From NCBI RefSeq assembly GCF_040518285.1, contig NZ_CP155449.1, forward strand, positions 1,922,001 through 1,986,000: DNA of 64,000 nt. Reading direction: 5' to 3'. Shown piece after piece: positions 9,217 through 18,436 of the stretch (position 1 is the first letter of the stretch; each line of letters begins with the position of its first letter). The notes under the pieces were generated by a model. That model saw nothing but the letters and a program-made list of their open reading frames with translations, did no database searches and was not told where the DNA came from. The DNA comes from Knoellia sp. S7-12. Lineage in GTDB: Bacteria > Actinomycetota > Actinomycetes > Actinomycetales > Dermatophilaceae. Both the position numbers and the translations under genes were made by a program.

Positions 9217-10749
9217 ATGGGTTCCATGGCGCAACCGGGGGGTGATGATTCCGCGCGTTTGAGATTCCTCTTGGACTCGAACGTCGTGATCGCCGTCGAG
9301 CCGTTCTCCGGTGAGCTCGAGGGCAACATGGAACTCGGTGTGCGTTTCCTTCGGTTGGCGAACGAGCAGCGCCATTTGTTGTGTGTGGCACCGGCGACGC
9401 GCGATGACTTGCTAGAGGGGACGGACGTGGTTCGTCGCCGACAACGGCTCGCAGAACTCGGGAAGTTCCATCTTCTGGCGGAAGCGCCGGTCACTTCAGA
9501 ACTGGGGAAGCGAGCGGGCGTCAGTAGCCCTGGATCCAACGATGAGCGTGACCTGCGCCTGCTGGCCGAACTGCATGCGGGTGCTGTCACGTACCTCGTC
9601 ACTGACGACGGTCGCCTCCGTCGGCGGGCAGCGCGTGCAGGTCTGGGCGACCGCGCACTTTCCTTGGCGGACGCCGCCGCACTCCTTGCGGGCTTCGAGC
9701 CGACCGAGATCACGCCGCCGCCCCGAGTTGCCACTGTGCCGTGTTATGCCCTCAACCCAGATGACAAGATTTTCGACGGCCTGCGATTCGACTATCCCGA
9801 ATTTGACGAATGGTTCGCCGTGGTCCGCCGACAGAGCGACACTCGTCGTTGCTTCGTCATCGAGGAAGATGGCGCTTATGCCGCCTTGGCCTTGTTGAAG
9901 TTTGAGACTGACTGCGTCTACCTCATCGAGGGACCTGTAGTCAAGATCAGTACGTTCAAGGTATCGGAAGACCACTCGGGCGTGAAATATGGAGAGCTGC
10001 TGCTAAAGGCCATCCTTCTCAGCCTCACTACCACGGAGTCCGCCAGCCTCTACGTGGAAGTGCTCCCGTCACACGCTGAGGTCATCGACTTCCTCGCGGC
10101 ATTCGGCTTCGTGGACCAAGGTCATAGGAGTGGCAGGGGCGAGCACGTTGTGACGAAGTGTCTGCGACCCCCCGCCGACCCGACGCAACATTCCGACCTT
10201 GATCACCACGTTCTTTACGGCCCTCCCGCCCTTTTGTGCAGACAGCGTGTGTTCGCCGTGCCAATTGAACCTCGATGGCACGATCAGCTCTTCCCGGAGC
10301 GTGCCCCCCGCTATCAGTCCGCTCAGCTAACCTTATTCGGGCCTACCCAAGAACAGACTCACCCCTGGGGAAACGCAATCCGTAAGGCGTACCTGTGTAA
10401 TGCCTCCACCAATCAGGTCGAAGAAGGGGACGTACTGCTTTTCTACCGGTCGAGTGTCCAAAACTTCAGTGCCGTCGGGATCGTGGAGGACGTTCTACGC
10501 TCGAGTGACCCTAACGAGGTCACGCAGTTCGTCGGCCGCCGTACGGTGTACACCGCGACCGAGATTGCCGCCATGACTCGGCGCGCCCGCGGGGTCCTAG
10601 CGATCCGCTTCCGGCAAGATCGATTCTTGGAACCACCCATCACCTTGACCGACATGCAGCTGGCAGGAGCACTGAGATCGTGGCCCCAGTCGATCACCCG
10701 CCTTCGTCAGCAGGGCATCCCTTGGGTGCAGGACCTGCTCGTCGGGTAG
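9217..10749 (+). CDS. PIN-GNAT-PUA triple-domain protein
   Basis: 510 aa with three recognisable parts. Residues ~15-165 look like a PIN RNase domain: FLLDSNVVIA with Asp20, an acidic pair at NDERDL (109-112) and TDDGRL (130-133). Residues ~180-325 look like a GNAT acetyltransferase fold, with the strand-loop-helix around SGVKYGELLLKA and the final EVLPSHAEVIDFLAAFGF typical of GNAT motif B. Residues ~345-505 look like a PUA/EVE/ASCH-type beta barrel (WGNAIRKAYLC, EEGDVLLFYRS, AVGIVEDV). PIN cleaves RNA, GNAT acetylates amines and PUA-like barrels bind modified or structured nucleic acid (family knowledge). The combination suggests a toxin or RNA-targeting effector. Start could also be ATG 9226; neither has a good Shine-Dalgarno. 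An ASCH gene follows at once. Confidence 0.7.
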   Translation: MGSMAQPGGDDSARLRFLLDSNVVIAVEPFSGELEGNMELGVRFLRLANEQRHLLCVAPATRDDLLEGTDVVRRRQRLAELGKFHLLAEAPVTSELGKRAGVSSPGSNDERDLRLLAELHAGAVTYLVTDDGRLRRRAARAGLGDRALSLADAAALLAGFEPTEITPPPRVATVPCYALNPDDKIFDGLRFDYPEFDEWFAVVRRQSDTRRCFVIEEDGAYAALALLKFETDCVYLIEGPVVKISTFKVSEDHSGVKYGELLLKAILLSLTTTESASLYVEVLPSHAEVIDFLAAFGFVDQGHRSGRGEHVVTKCLRPPADPTQHSDLDHHVLYGPPALLCRQRVFAVPIEPRWHDQLFPERAPRYQSAQLTLFGPTQEQTHPWGNAIRKAYLCNASTNQVEEGDVLLFYRSSVQNFSAVGIVEDVLRSSDPNEVTQFVGRRTVYTATEIAAMTRRARGVLAIRFRQDRFLEPPITLTDMQLAGALRSWPQSITRLRQQGIPWVQDLLVG

Positions 10750-10754
10750 CACTC

Positions 10755-11264
10755 ATGGCCATCCAGCCTCCCTACGCGCGGGCGATTCTCGACGGGTCCA
10801 AGCAAGTCGAGTTCCGCAAGCGCCGGCTCGCCGCCGACATCGACACCGTACTGATCTACGAGAGCGCCCCAACGAAGCGAATTGTTGGCCACTTCATCAT
10901 TGAGCGGACCGTGCTCGCCACGCCCCGAAGACTGTGGAGGTCGTTCGGATCCGTCGGATCGATCGCGCGAGCCGACTACCTCAACTACTACGGAGCCAGC
11001 GAACTGGCAGTCGGGTTGGTCATCAAACGCGCTGAGCGCTACACGTACCCCGTCGCTCTAGCCGACCTTAGTTCTCGCCCGGCCGTCCCGCAGAGCTTCT
11101 CCTATCTGCCTACCTCTGCCCTCACGGAAGTGCAGTCATTGCAGAAGATCGACCCAGCCTGGATCGATTGGATACTCGACTTGGTCGCCATGCCGCTCCG
11201 GCACATCACGCAACTGAGCAGCCGAGCGACCTCGAAGATCAACACAGTCGCATCACCTCGCTGA
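10755..11264 (+). CDS. ASCH-domain protein
   Basis: About 169 aa from ATG 10755. The N-terminus (MAIQPPYARAILDGSKQVEFRKRR) matches the ASCH opening: a strand, then Y-A-x-I-L-x-G-x-K and E-x-R-K-R, followed by VLIYESAP and a strand with GHFIIERTV. ASCH proteins are PUA-like RNA- or nucleotide-binding barrels, and some have amidohydrolase or RNase activity. The ASCH fold normally has a strand before the first ATG, and the residues VAL just upstream fit it. An overlapping start (TTG 10722 or GTG 10680, inside the preceding gene) is therefore plausible and would couple translation to the PIN-GNAT-PUA gene. The two genes look like one functional unit, possibly effector plus partner or antitoxin (inference). 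Confidence 0.7.
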   Translation: MAIQPPYARAILDGSKQVEFRKRRLAADIDTVLIYESAPTKRIVGHFIIERTVLATPRRLWRSFGSVGSIARADYLNYYGASELAVGLVIKRAERYTYPVALADLSSRPAVPQSFSYLPTSALTEVQSLQKIDPAWIDWILDLVAMPLRHITQLSSRATSKINTVASPR

Positions 11265-11523
11265 TTCCTGGACCTCCACCGCGCTATGAAGTCCTGGCGC
11301 CCGAGACTCGTCAATAGGCATGCCGAGGTCATCGCTCGTGACGCTATCCGCTCGCTTGAGCCACGACGCAGATGCGTCCCTTCCGTCGCGAAGCGGCGGA
11401 CGCCTGCCATGAGGCACAAGGACGACACAGCGCGTCAGACCGATCACAAGGGCCGAACACCTTTGTGCAATCCGTCGTAGCGCACCTGGGCGATCGAGCC
11501 GTCCTCAGGACGCACCGTGGCGG

Positions 11524-11865
11524 CTACAGCGCCTTGACCAGCTGTGGCAGCGAGAAGGTCCCTCGTTCCGTGAACGCGGAGTCACTCGCCATCCAGGTCG
11601 TCTGCAGCAAGGTCGTCAGGACGACGAATCCTTCGATGATTATCTGCTGGGTTGCCGCGTCAATAGTCATGCGCGCCGAGCGACGGATACCGTCGGGGCC
11701 GATCTCAAGCAGGGTGTCGAGCTTGGCCTGCATCCTGATCAGCCAGGTGCAGAGCTCCAACCATGAACCGCCGTGCTTGGTGCTCTCGTCGAAATACATG
11801 GTGTCTGTCACCAGGTCCCGAACGACGTGTTGGATAGATTCCGGGATCATCAAGTCCGTGCTCAT
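11524..11865 (-). CDS. Small hypothetical protein
   Basis: 113 aa, not recognised. ATG at 11865 has a strong GAGGAG Shine-Dalgarno six bases upstream, which supports a real gene. The protein is mostly helical, with a Trp-containing segment (GSWLELCTWLIRMQAKL) and a hydrophobic segment (IIIEGFVVLTTLLQTTW) that is probably not a true transmembrane helix. It stands alone on the minus strand between the ASCH gene and recombinase copy 2, so it belongs to the island cargo. Confidence 0.55.
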   Translation of the reverse strand: MSTDLMIPESIQHVVRDLVTDTMYFDESTKHGGSWLELCTWLIRMQAKLDTLLEIGPDGIRRSARMTIDAATQQIIIEGFVVLTTLLQTTWMASDSAFTERGTFSLPQLVKAL

Positions 11866-12082
11866 TGGGTCTCCTCAGGTGGGGATTCGGGATGGTGTAG
11901 ATCTAGATCGAGAGCCGCCGGATACCGCATCGGCGCCTCTCACTCCCAACACGGCAGGGGGGTGGCGCACGCTCACCACCAAGGCATGGGGAGCTGGGTG
12001 GGAGGCGACCGTCTACCTCCAGACCAGTAGGAAATTGCCTACTCGGGATCTGCGATCGGCCGCCACCAGTGGCTCCTTGAGG
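11866..12082. other. Gene-free stretch before recombinase copy 2
   Basis: Together with the left arm of the repeat it makes ~350 bp without a gene. It should hold the promoter of the minus-strand 113-aa gene. Nothing else is recognisable. Confidence 0.4.
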
Positions 12083-13170
12083 TGAGTCACAACGCCGCCT
12101 GCGGACTCGCTGCTTGGCGAGGGGTCTAGCATCACTGCGGTTCGGGTGCCTGGGCCGTGCTGGCGGCGGGCGCGACCTTGGCCTCTCCCTGCGGTCGCCG
12201 CGTGAGGTGACGCCATGTCTGCTCCGACGACTGTCCTTCCGTTTCAGCCGTCTTCGATGTCGACCGCCCAGTTGGCAGCGGTCTCTTTCTTGGCGCGTTA
12301 CTCCGGGCGCATCCATACGCTGTACGCGTTCCAACTGCGGGAATGGTTCGCCTGGTGCGAGGCGAACACCTTGGATCCGTTGTTGGGGGTCCAGCGCGCC
12401 CACGTGGAGCTGTACATCCGCAGTCTCGGCGAGCGAGGTCTGATGGACTCGTCCGTCGTGACGATGATGCACGGCGTCCGGGGGTTTCTTTCGGTTCGCG
12501 CACATCGACGGTCTCATCCCCGCCGACCCGGCCGTGTACGCGAGGCTGCCCAAGGTCCACCGCGACGAGTCGCGCACTCAGGGACTGGACCGTCTAGAGC
12601 TGATCCGTTTCCTCCAAGTTGCCCAGACCATCACCGTCCACCACGGCGCGCTGGCCTTCCTGCTCGGCATCAATGCACTGCGAGCATCAGAGGCCGCTGC
12701 GGTGCGGGTCGAGAACTACGCCGACACACTGCGTGGACACCGGGTATTGCACCTGGTGGGCAAGGGCAACAAGCCGGCGACGATGCCTATCACCGTCCCG
12801 GTGCTGCGGGTCTTGGAGGCATGCCGGGGCGAGCGCACCTGCGGGCCTCTAATCCTGCGGCCACTCACCGGCAAGCCGATTGATCGGCGCGACGCCTATC
12901 GGATGGTCGCCCGGATCGCCAAGGCCACCGGCATCCCGCGTCACATCAGCCCGCACTCCCTGCGACATGCCGCGATCACCAACGCCCTCGACGCTGGCGT
13001 TCCCCTGCGGGACGCCCAGATCCTGGCCCGGCACGCCGACCCGAGAACCACCGAGCACTACGACCGCGCTCGAGGCAACCTCGACCGACACGGCGTCCAC
13101 TTCCTCACTGCCTACGTGGCCGGCGTCTGATCTGCTGGGGCAACTGCGTCGATTCCGCCTAATTAGACGC
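12083..13170. repeat. Recombinase element, copy 2
   Basis: Second copy of the ~1.09 kb element at 1848-2932, same orientation. The intervening cargo is ~9.2 kb. The left arm diverges more than the gene body, and the right arm ends soon after the recombinase stop, at the shared string CTGCGTCGATTCCGCC. Confidence 0.75.
12215..13130 (+). pseudogene. Tyrosine recombinase (phage integrase family), frameshifted
   Basis: Second copy of the recombinase. The gene is 916 bp from ATG to stop where copy 1 is 915 bp. The extra base lies in the run GGGGGTTTCTTTC at about 12480-12492, most simply an additional T at 12485-12487. The first ~90 codons (to HGVRGF) are in one frame and the rest, with all catalytic residues (RASEA Arg, GKGNK Lys, HSLRH, ARHAD, HYDRARG Tyr), in the next. 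Where copy 1 has its amber codon this copy has TGG, so the two copies carry different lesions and neither encodes a full enzyme. A sequencing error or programmed frameshift cannot be excluded. Confidence 0.85.
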
Positions 13171-13175
13171 ATGAA

Positions 13176-14786
13176 GTGGGGTGGTCGACTCGCCCAGGGT
13201 GCAGCTGCGGAGACTGCACCGGTTCAGCGCCAGCCAGGGGACGGTTGAACCTCGCCCCTCGCCCCTCGCCCACCGGCGGCGCGCCCGAAACTGAGGACGC
13301 CACTCGGCTTCCGATCTGCGAATGGAGCCACTGGGCGGCGAGACTGCATTATGGGTGGGTGCAACCATTCTCTTCAGTGGGCTACTTCTGGCTGCCTGAC
13401 GATCCGGCCAGGAGGGTCACCGGACGCGTCAATTTTGATGGGACGAGCATCGAACTATCGTTGTTCGACAACCTGACTGTGGTGGAGATGCCGCCAGATG
13501 GTCTGGGCTTGGGGCATCCTCAGCGTGAAACGCATCCCCGAATCTTTGGTCGGTTGATTGAGGACGGCGACGACGACACTTCATCCGTGGGCTTGGGCAA
13601 CGCCCATCACGTGACCCTGGTCGACGCCGTTGGGATGGTCTTGAACCTCCCCGCAGAGGAGCTCACGCAACGATGGGACATCGATTGCATTATTCTTGGC
13701 GCACATACCATCGACACCGCGACCAAGAAGGCGCGCCTTCACTTTGATGCGTTGAAGGGGTGGGCGAACCCGCCGTTTCTGGCCGGTGGGTACCGCAGGG
13801 ATGGTGTGGTTACTGCGGACATAACCGAATCAGTCCTCCATCAAGCGGTCACCGCTGACGCTACCTATCGCGTGCTTTCCTCGGCCGAGGGCGTCTGGGG
13901 CCTGGATGTCCACCTTGATCGGCGAACGTGGATTGAGGTCGAGGCACTGAACGAGTCGCCATTCGGCGGCCTTCACTCTAAGTGGATCCGGTCTATTCAC
14001 GACCTACTAATTGTGTGCATAGGTGGGCCGGTCGCTCTGAGCGAAGTCCGCGTCGAGGTCGGCTCCATCTGGGGTGGAACCAAATGGGCAGCACTCGTTT
14101 TTCGAGCGACTCAGGACACATCCAGGAGGGATATCTCGGCATTCCGGCTTCGCGAACACGGAACATTAGCCCTTCTGTTCCCTGAAGATGAGCCGGCAGA
14201 CTTCAGCTACTTCGTCCCGGAGTGGCTTCAGCTGCGCGACGACCTCGCCAAAGTGATCGAACCGATGACGAGTATTTTTTATTCGGCTTCGATCTACTCT
14301 GAGCACAGGTACGCGAATACGTTTAAGGCTGCGGAAGAGCTGGCAAAGAGGAGTTTCGAGACTTCGGACCTGCCGAAGGCCCAACATCAGGAGCGGGTCG
14401 AGATGATATTGGGAGCATCGCGAGACGCCTGCGTCCCGGACGCTCACATCGATTGGGCCGAGCGGGTTCTTCGGTCCAGAAACGACAGTCCTCTGCGCGT
14501 GCTCATCGAAAAGCTCATCGACGACACTGGCGAAGTCGGCGCGGCTATCAATCGCGCGATACCCGGCGCGGCTCAGCGGATGTCGGCGGCCCGAACAGCC
14601 GTCTCTCACGGGGGCATGAAGACCGACACCACGCAGCAGCAATGGCTCGGGGCTCTCCTGATGTTGGTTCTGCGTCTTCACGTCCTCCGAGAGATCGGAC
14701 TGGAACCATCTGTTGTCGAATCAAGGGTGCTCACGTCTCGGTCTTTCCAGCGTGCGCTCCGGGCGCTGCAGCCTCAGAATCGATGA
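13176..14786 (+). CDS. ApeA-like HEPN defence protein
   Basis: The N-terminal region from GYFWLPDDPARRVTG (residue ~68) through RIFGRLIEDG and HVTLVDAV matches the ApeA N-terminal domain type (a W-L-P-D opening, a 'G-x-L/V' strand, later I-x-G and T-L-x-D). The C-terminal ~180 residues are helical and contain RTAVSHGG (Arg473, His478), the Rx4H spacing of a HEPN RNase site. ApeA-family proteins were described as HEPN-based anti-phage systems; activity here is inference. The start is uncertain: GTG 13176 gives 536 aa, but the first ~60 residues are Cys/Pro-rich and may be untranslated, and GTG 13359 just before the domain is a good alternative. The gene begins directly after recombinase copy 2 and is A/T-richer than core genes. 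Confidence 0.7.
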   Translation: MGWSTRPGCSCGDCTGSAPARGRLNLAPRPSPTGGAPETEDATRLPICEWSHWAARLHYGWVQPFSSVGYFWLPDDPARRVTGRVNFDGTSIELSLFDNLTVVEMPPDGLGLGHPQRETHPRIFGRLIEDGDDDTSSVGLGNAHHVTLVDAVGMVLNLPAEELTQRWDIDCIILGAHTIDTATKKARLHFDALKGWANPPFLAGGYRRDGVVTADITESVLHQAVTADATYRVLSSAEGVWGLDVHLDRRTWIEVEALNESPFGGLHSKWIRSIHDLLIVCIGGPVALSEVRVEVGSIWGGTKWAALVFRATQDTSRRDISAFRLREHGTLALLFPEDEPADFSYFVPEWLQLRDDLAKVIEPMTSIFYSASIYSEHRYANTFKAAEELAKRSFETSDLPKAQHQERVEMILGASRDACVPDAHIDWAERVLRSRNDSPLRVLIEKLIDDTGEVGAAINRAIPGAAQRMSAARTAVSHGGMKTDTTQQQWLGALLMLVLRLHVLREIGLEPSVVESRVLTSRSFQRALRALQPQNR

Positions 14787-15048
14787 CGACCTTGCACGTT
14801 CTCGACGAGCAGCCAACGAGGTCTGTGACTGCGGCGAGCCGCTTGGCGAAGTATCAGGCCGAGCCGGTGAGGTGGGGGCCGTTCATCGTCGGGGCTGCGG
14901 CTCGCCAATGCCATGGGTTCGTGAACGGTATTCTTTGCCCAGGGTGGATTGTGGGGAATCTTCGGTCGGTGCTGACCGCTCTCCGCGGCATGAGTGCGTC
15001 ACTTCGCCGCGTAGAGGTCTGGCTGGGCGGTTTGTCAGTAGTCGCCGG

Positions 15049-15951
15049 TCAGGTGTCGGCCCGGGGATCAGGCAGGACGTCGCGCCACGAGTGTTGTGGC
15101 TCATAGCCGAGAAGGCGGCGGGCCTTGTCGATGGAGTAGAACGTCTCGTTGGGCCCCATCTGCCGGGTCAGCTCGATCCCGTCGTAGAAGCGGTCCTGGA
15201 CCTCTTGGGTCGTTGCCGCGACGGACATGTCGGCGTTGGCCACGTTGAACACCTCGTAGCCGAGCCCGTCGACCTCGAGGCAGCGCTGCACCATCTGACC
15301 AAGGTCGCGAGTGTCTATGTAGGCGAAGATGTTGCGCCGCCTCAGCGACGGATCGGTGAGGAAGTCAGGGAACATGTCGGCGTACTCGTGTGGCTCGATG
15401 ACGTTGTTGATCCGCAGACCGTAGATGTCGGCTCCGGTGCGTGCCTGGAACGAGCGCGCGGTCACCTCGCCCGCCACCTTGGACATCGCATAGGAGTCCT
15501 CGGGCACGGTGGGGTGTTCCTCGTCCACCGGCACGTACTGAGGTCGCCGCTCACCCTGGGCGAAGCAGACGCCGTAGGTCGTTTCCGAGGAGGCGAACAC
15601 GATCTTGCGGATGCCCAACCGGGTTGCGGCCTCGAGCACGTTGTAGGTGCTGAGCACATTGGTTGCGTAGGTCTTCGCGTCGGGCGCGAGCAAGATCGCC
15701 GGCACCGCGGCGAAGTGGACGACGGCGTCGTAGTTGGGCTTGCTCCCCAGGTCCAACTCGTCCATCCTCGCCAGCCCTGCCATTGCCGAGTAGGTCTCGC
15801 CGACGTCCGTGAGGTCGACCTTCAGGTCGGTGACCGAGGGGTATCCAAGATGGACGAGGTCGGCGTTGGTGACCTGGTGGCCGAGGTCAGCGAGGTGCGT
15901 CGCGACGTGCTTGCCGGCCTTGCCACTGCCACCGGTGAAGAAGATGCGCAT
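15049..15951 (-). CDS. NAD-dependent epimerase/dehydratase
   Basis: 300 aa from ATG 15951 (MRIFFTGGSGKAG), which places the Rossmann glycine motif TGGSGKAG at the N-terminus as in extended short-chain dehydrogenases. The catalytic YxxxK is present as YAMSK (about residue 145), preceded by the Ser in FASSETTYG. The C-terminal half carries the substrate-binding region with RINNVIEP. Such enzymes epimerise or dehydrate nucleotide sugars; the substrate cannot be read from sequence. Upstream in-frame ATG codons would add residues that overlap the next gene. It follows the hydrolase at 16025-16825 on the same strand and begins the core-like part of the window. Confidence 0.8.
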   Translation of the reverse strand: MRIFFTGGSGKAGKHVATHLADLGHQVTNADLVHLGYPSVTDLKVDLTDVGETYSAMAGLARMDELDLGSKPNYDAVVHFAAVPAILLAPDAKTYATNVLSTYNVLEAATRLGIRKIVFASSETTYGVCFAQGERRPQYVPVDEEHPTVPEDSYAMSKVAGEVTARSFQARTGADIYGLRINNVIEPHEYADMFPDFLTDPSLRRRNIFAYIDTRDLGQMVQRCLEVDGLGYEVFNVANADMSVAATTQEVQDRFYDGIELTRQMGPNETFYSIDKARRLLGYEPQHSWRDVLPDPRADT

Positions 15952-16024
15952 GAGTCGATCCAACCACCGTTTTGCATCCACTTCTCCCCTGGGGAGTGGC
16001 GGTCCCGCGTCGGGGCGGCACCCA

Positions 16025-16825
16025 TCAGGTCGCACGCGGCGGGTGCGCGCGGCAGAACTCACGCAGAGCAGCATTGACCTGCTCGGGCCGCTCGAGACTG
16101 CTCAGGTGGCCGGCCGCCTCGATCACGACGAGCTTCGTGCCGGGGATGGCCTCCTCGAACTGGCGGGCGACGGTCAGCGGCGAGCGAACATCGGAGTCGC
16201 CCCACAGCAGCAGGGTGGGGACGGCGACATGAGGCAGCAGGCCACGCAGGTCGGTCTCGGCCATGATGGCCAGCTCCTGCTCGAGGGTGGCGGGACGGAC
16301 GTCAGCGGCGATGGCGGCGAGCAACTCCACGTGAGCCGCGGGTGGATCGCCTGCGAAAAGTCCGGGGAAGGTGGGATCGAACTCCGCCGGGGGTGCGGAG
16401 AGCATCCGGCGGGCGCCGGCGACTCGCGCCCGGACCTCGTCGGCGGGGAGCGACCCCTTCCACCCGGCGTAGGTGTCGATCATGATCAGGGTTGCGACGA
16501 GCCCGGGGTGGCGGCGGTACAGCTCGAGGGCCACCGTGCCGCCCCACGACATCCCGGCCAGGTGCGCAGGCCCGAGCTGCAGCGACTCGATGAGCGCCGC
16601 GAGCGCGTCCGCGAAGCCCTCGAGGGTCCACTCATCGGGCAGGTCGCTGGACCGCCCGGCGCCGGGCTCGTCCCACGCGAGGACGGTGAACTCGTCGGCA
16701 AGGGCGGCGAGCTGTGGGTGCCAGATGCGGCTGTCGTCGGCCGCGCCGTGGACTAGGACCAGAGGGTGCCCCTCACCGACCCGCTCGTAGGCGATCGTGA
16801 GCCCGTTCGTCTCGACAAACTTCAT
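16025..16825 (-). CDS. Alpha/beta hydrolase
   Basis: 266 aa (ATG 16825; a second ATG directly before is possible). Classic alpha/beta-hydrolase features: oxyanion-hole HGAADD near residue 29, nucleophile elbow GMSWGG (Ser ~95), acidic residue in GDSDVRSP, and catalytic His in AGHLSS. Reaction specificity is unknown; esterase or C-C hydrolase roles are both possible. It lies 30 bp downstream of the glutamate-synthase-like gene on the same strand and 73 bp before the epimerase gene, so the three could form an operon. Confidence 0.8.
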   Translation of the reverse strand: MKFVETNGLTIAYERVGEGHPLVLVHGAADDSRIWHPQLAALADEFTVLAWDEPGAGRSSDLPDEWTLEGFADALAALIESLQLGPAHLAGMSWGGTVALELYRRHPGLVATLIMIDTYAGWKGSLPADEVRARVAGARRMLSAPPAEFDPTFPGLFAGDPPAAHVELLAAIAADVRPATLEQELAIMAETDLRGLLPHVAVPTLLLWGDSDVRSPLTVARQFEEAIPGTKLVVIEAAGHLSSLERPEQVNAALREFCRAHPPRAT

Positions 16826-16855
16826 CATCGAAAGGTAGCCCGGTCGAGGGTCAGG

Positions 16856-18436
16856 TCAGGCCGTGGAGGTGGCGGATTCGGGGGCCTCGGTGTCCCGGTC
16901 ACGCTCGGGCCACATGATCGAGGTGATCTCCCGGGCGAGGTCCGGGCCGAGCGCGCCCCAGCCGGGCTCGTAGCCGTAGACCTCGCGCAACGGTGTGCCT
17001 GATCGGTTGCCGTCCAGGATCTCGACAGCGTCCGCATCGATGAGCCCGGGATGGGCCACCCCGCAGGCTTCCGACACCTTGAGCAGATCCCGCCGGAGCG
17101 TCTGCAGATAGTTGGCCAGTCGTACCGACTTGAGCGTGGGGTCGAGACCGTGTGCCAGCCACGGGTCCTGGGTCGCGACGCCGGTGGGGCAGTGGTCGGT
17201 GTGGCACTTCTGCGCCTGGATGCACCCGAGCGCCAGCATCGGCTCTCGTGCAACGTTGACCATGTCGACACCCAGTGCGAAAGCGACGAGCGCGTTGTCG
17301 GGCAGGCCAAGCTTGCCGCTGCCGATGAACGCGACGTCGTCGGTCAGACCGGCTTGGGCGAACGTCGAATAGACCCGGGCAAAGCCGATCCGGAACGGCA
17401 GGGCGACGTTGTCGGTGAAGACGAGCGGCGCCGCACCCGTGCCACCCTCACCGCCGTCGACGGTGATGAAATCCACCCCTCGCGTGCGCCCGGACATCTG
17501 CTGCGCGAGCTCGGTCCAGAAGTCCATCTCGCCGACGGCCGACTTGATCCCGACGGGCAGGCCGGTCTCGTCAGCGATGAGCTCGACCCAGTCGAGCATG
17601 CTGTCGACGCTGTCGAATTCGGCGTGCCGTGACGGACTGACACAGTCCTCACCCTTGGGTATGCCGCGGATCCGGCTGATCTCGTCGGTGATCTTCGCGG
17701 CGGGCAGGACCCCACCGAGACCGGGTTTGGCACCCTGGCTCAACTTGATCTCGATCGTCTTGACCGGGGCAGTCTGGACGAGGTCCTTGAGCCGGGCGAG
17801 GTCAAAACGACCTTGGTTGTCGCGGCAGCCAAAATAGGCGGTGCCGATCTGGAGGATGAGGTCGCCACCCTTGCGGTGATGGTCGGACAGGCCGCCCTCG
17901 CCGGTGTTGTGGAGGGCGCCTGCGAGAGCGACTCCTCGGTTCATCGCCTCGATGGCGTTGCCCGACAGTGAGCCGAAGCTCATCGCCGACACGTTGACGA
18001 CCGAACCCGGGCGGAAGGCGTGGCGGCGACCGCGCGGCGCTCCGAGCACCTTGGCGGCCGGCAGTTCGACCTTCTCGTCATGGTGCCCGTGCGCGACGGC
18101 CGTCGACGGGGCCATCGGCGAGAAGGTGCGGTGCTTGACGATCGGGTAGTTCTCGAGGTGCTCGATGTCGTTGTCGGTGCCGAAGCCGACGTAGTTGTTC
18201 TCGAGCTTGCTGCTGGCATAGACCCAGGAGCGCTGGTCGCGGGAGAACGGTCGCTCGGCGTCGTTGCCCGTGATGATGTATTGCCGCAGCTCAGGCCCCA
18301 CCTTCTCGAGCAGGTAGCGCAGGTTCGCGACGACCGGAAAGTTGCGTTTGAGCGAGTGCTTCTTCTGGGTGAGGTCGCGAACCGCCACTCCTGCGAGCCC
18401 GACGACCGTGGCACCAATGAGCGACTTCGCTTTCAT
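16856..18436 (-). CDS. FMN-binding glutamate-synthase-like protein
   Basis: 526 aa from ATG 18436 (MKAKSLIGATVVG). The body matches the central/FMN domain of glutamate synthase in its stand-alone form: VNVSAMSFGSLS, NTGEGGLSDHH, KLSQGAKPGLGG, FITVDGGEGGTGAAP and a late C-x5-C-x4-C cluster (CIQAQKCHTDHC) that in GltB binds a 3Fe-4S centre. No glutaminase domain is present, so it is not a complete glutamate synthase. Proteins of this type are annotated as FMN-binding glutamate synthase family and their substrate is generally unproven. The N-terminus has one hydrophobic segment that could anchor it to the membrane. Divergent from the intradiol dioxygenase at 18568, with 131 bp between starts. 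Confidence 0.85.
   Translation of the reverse strand: MKAKSLIGATVVGLAGVAVRDLTQKKHSLKRNFPVVANLRYLLEKVGPELRQYIITGNDAERPFSRDQRSWVYASSKLENNYVGFGTDNDIEHLENYPIVKHRTFSPMAPSTAVAHGHHDEKVELPAAKVLGAPRGRRHAFRPGSVVNVSAMSFGSLSGNAIEAMNRGVALAGALHNTGEGGLSDHHRKGGDLILQIGTAYFGCRDNQGRFDLARLKDLVQTAPVKTIEIKLSQGAKPGLGGVLPAAKITDEISRIRGIPKGEDCVSPSRHAEFDSVDSMLDWVELIADETGLPVGIKSAVGEMDFWTELAQQMSGRTRGVDFITVDGGEGGTGAAPLVFTDNVALPFRIGFARVYSTFAQAGLTDDVAFIGSGKLGLPDNALVAFALGVDMVNVAREPMLALGCIQAQKCHTDHCPTGVATQDPWLAHGLDPTLKSVRLANYLQTLRRDLLKVSEACGVAHPGLIDADAVEILDGNRSGTPLREVYGYEPGWGALGPDLAREITSIMWPERDRDTEAPESATSTA

Noticed and set aside
12480..12492. Programmed frameshift in recombinase copy 2
   Set aside because: The TTTC context is not accompanied by a clear stimulatory structure, and copy 1 has no shift at this place; a plain insertion is simpler.
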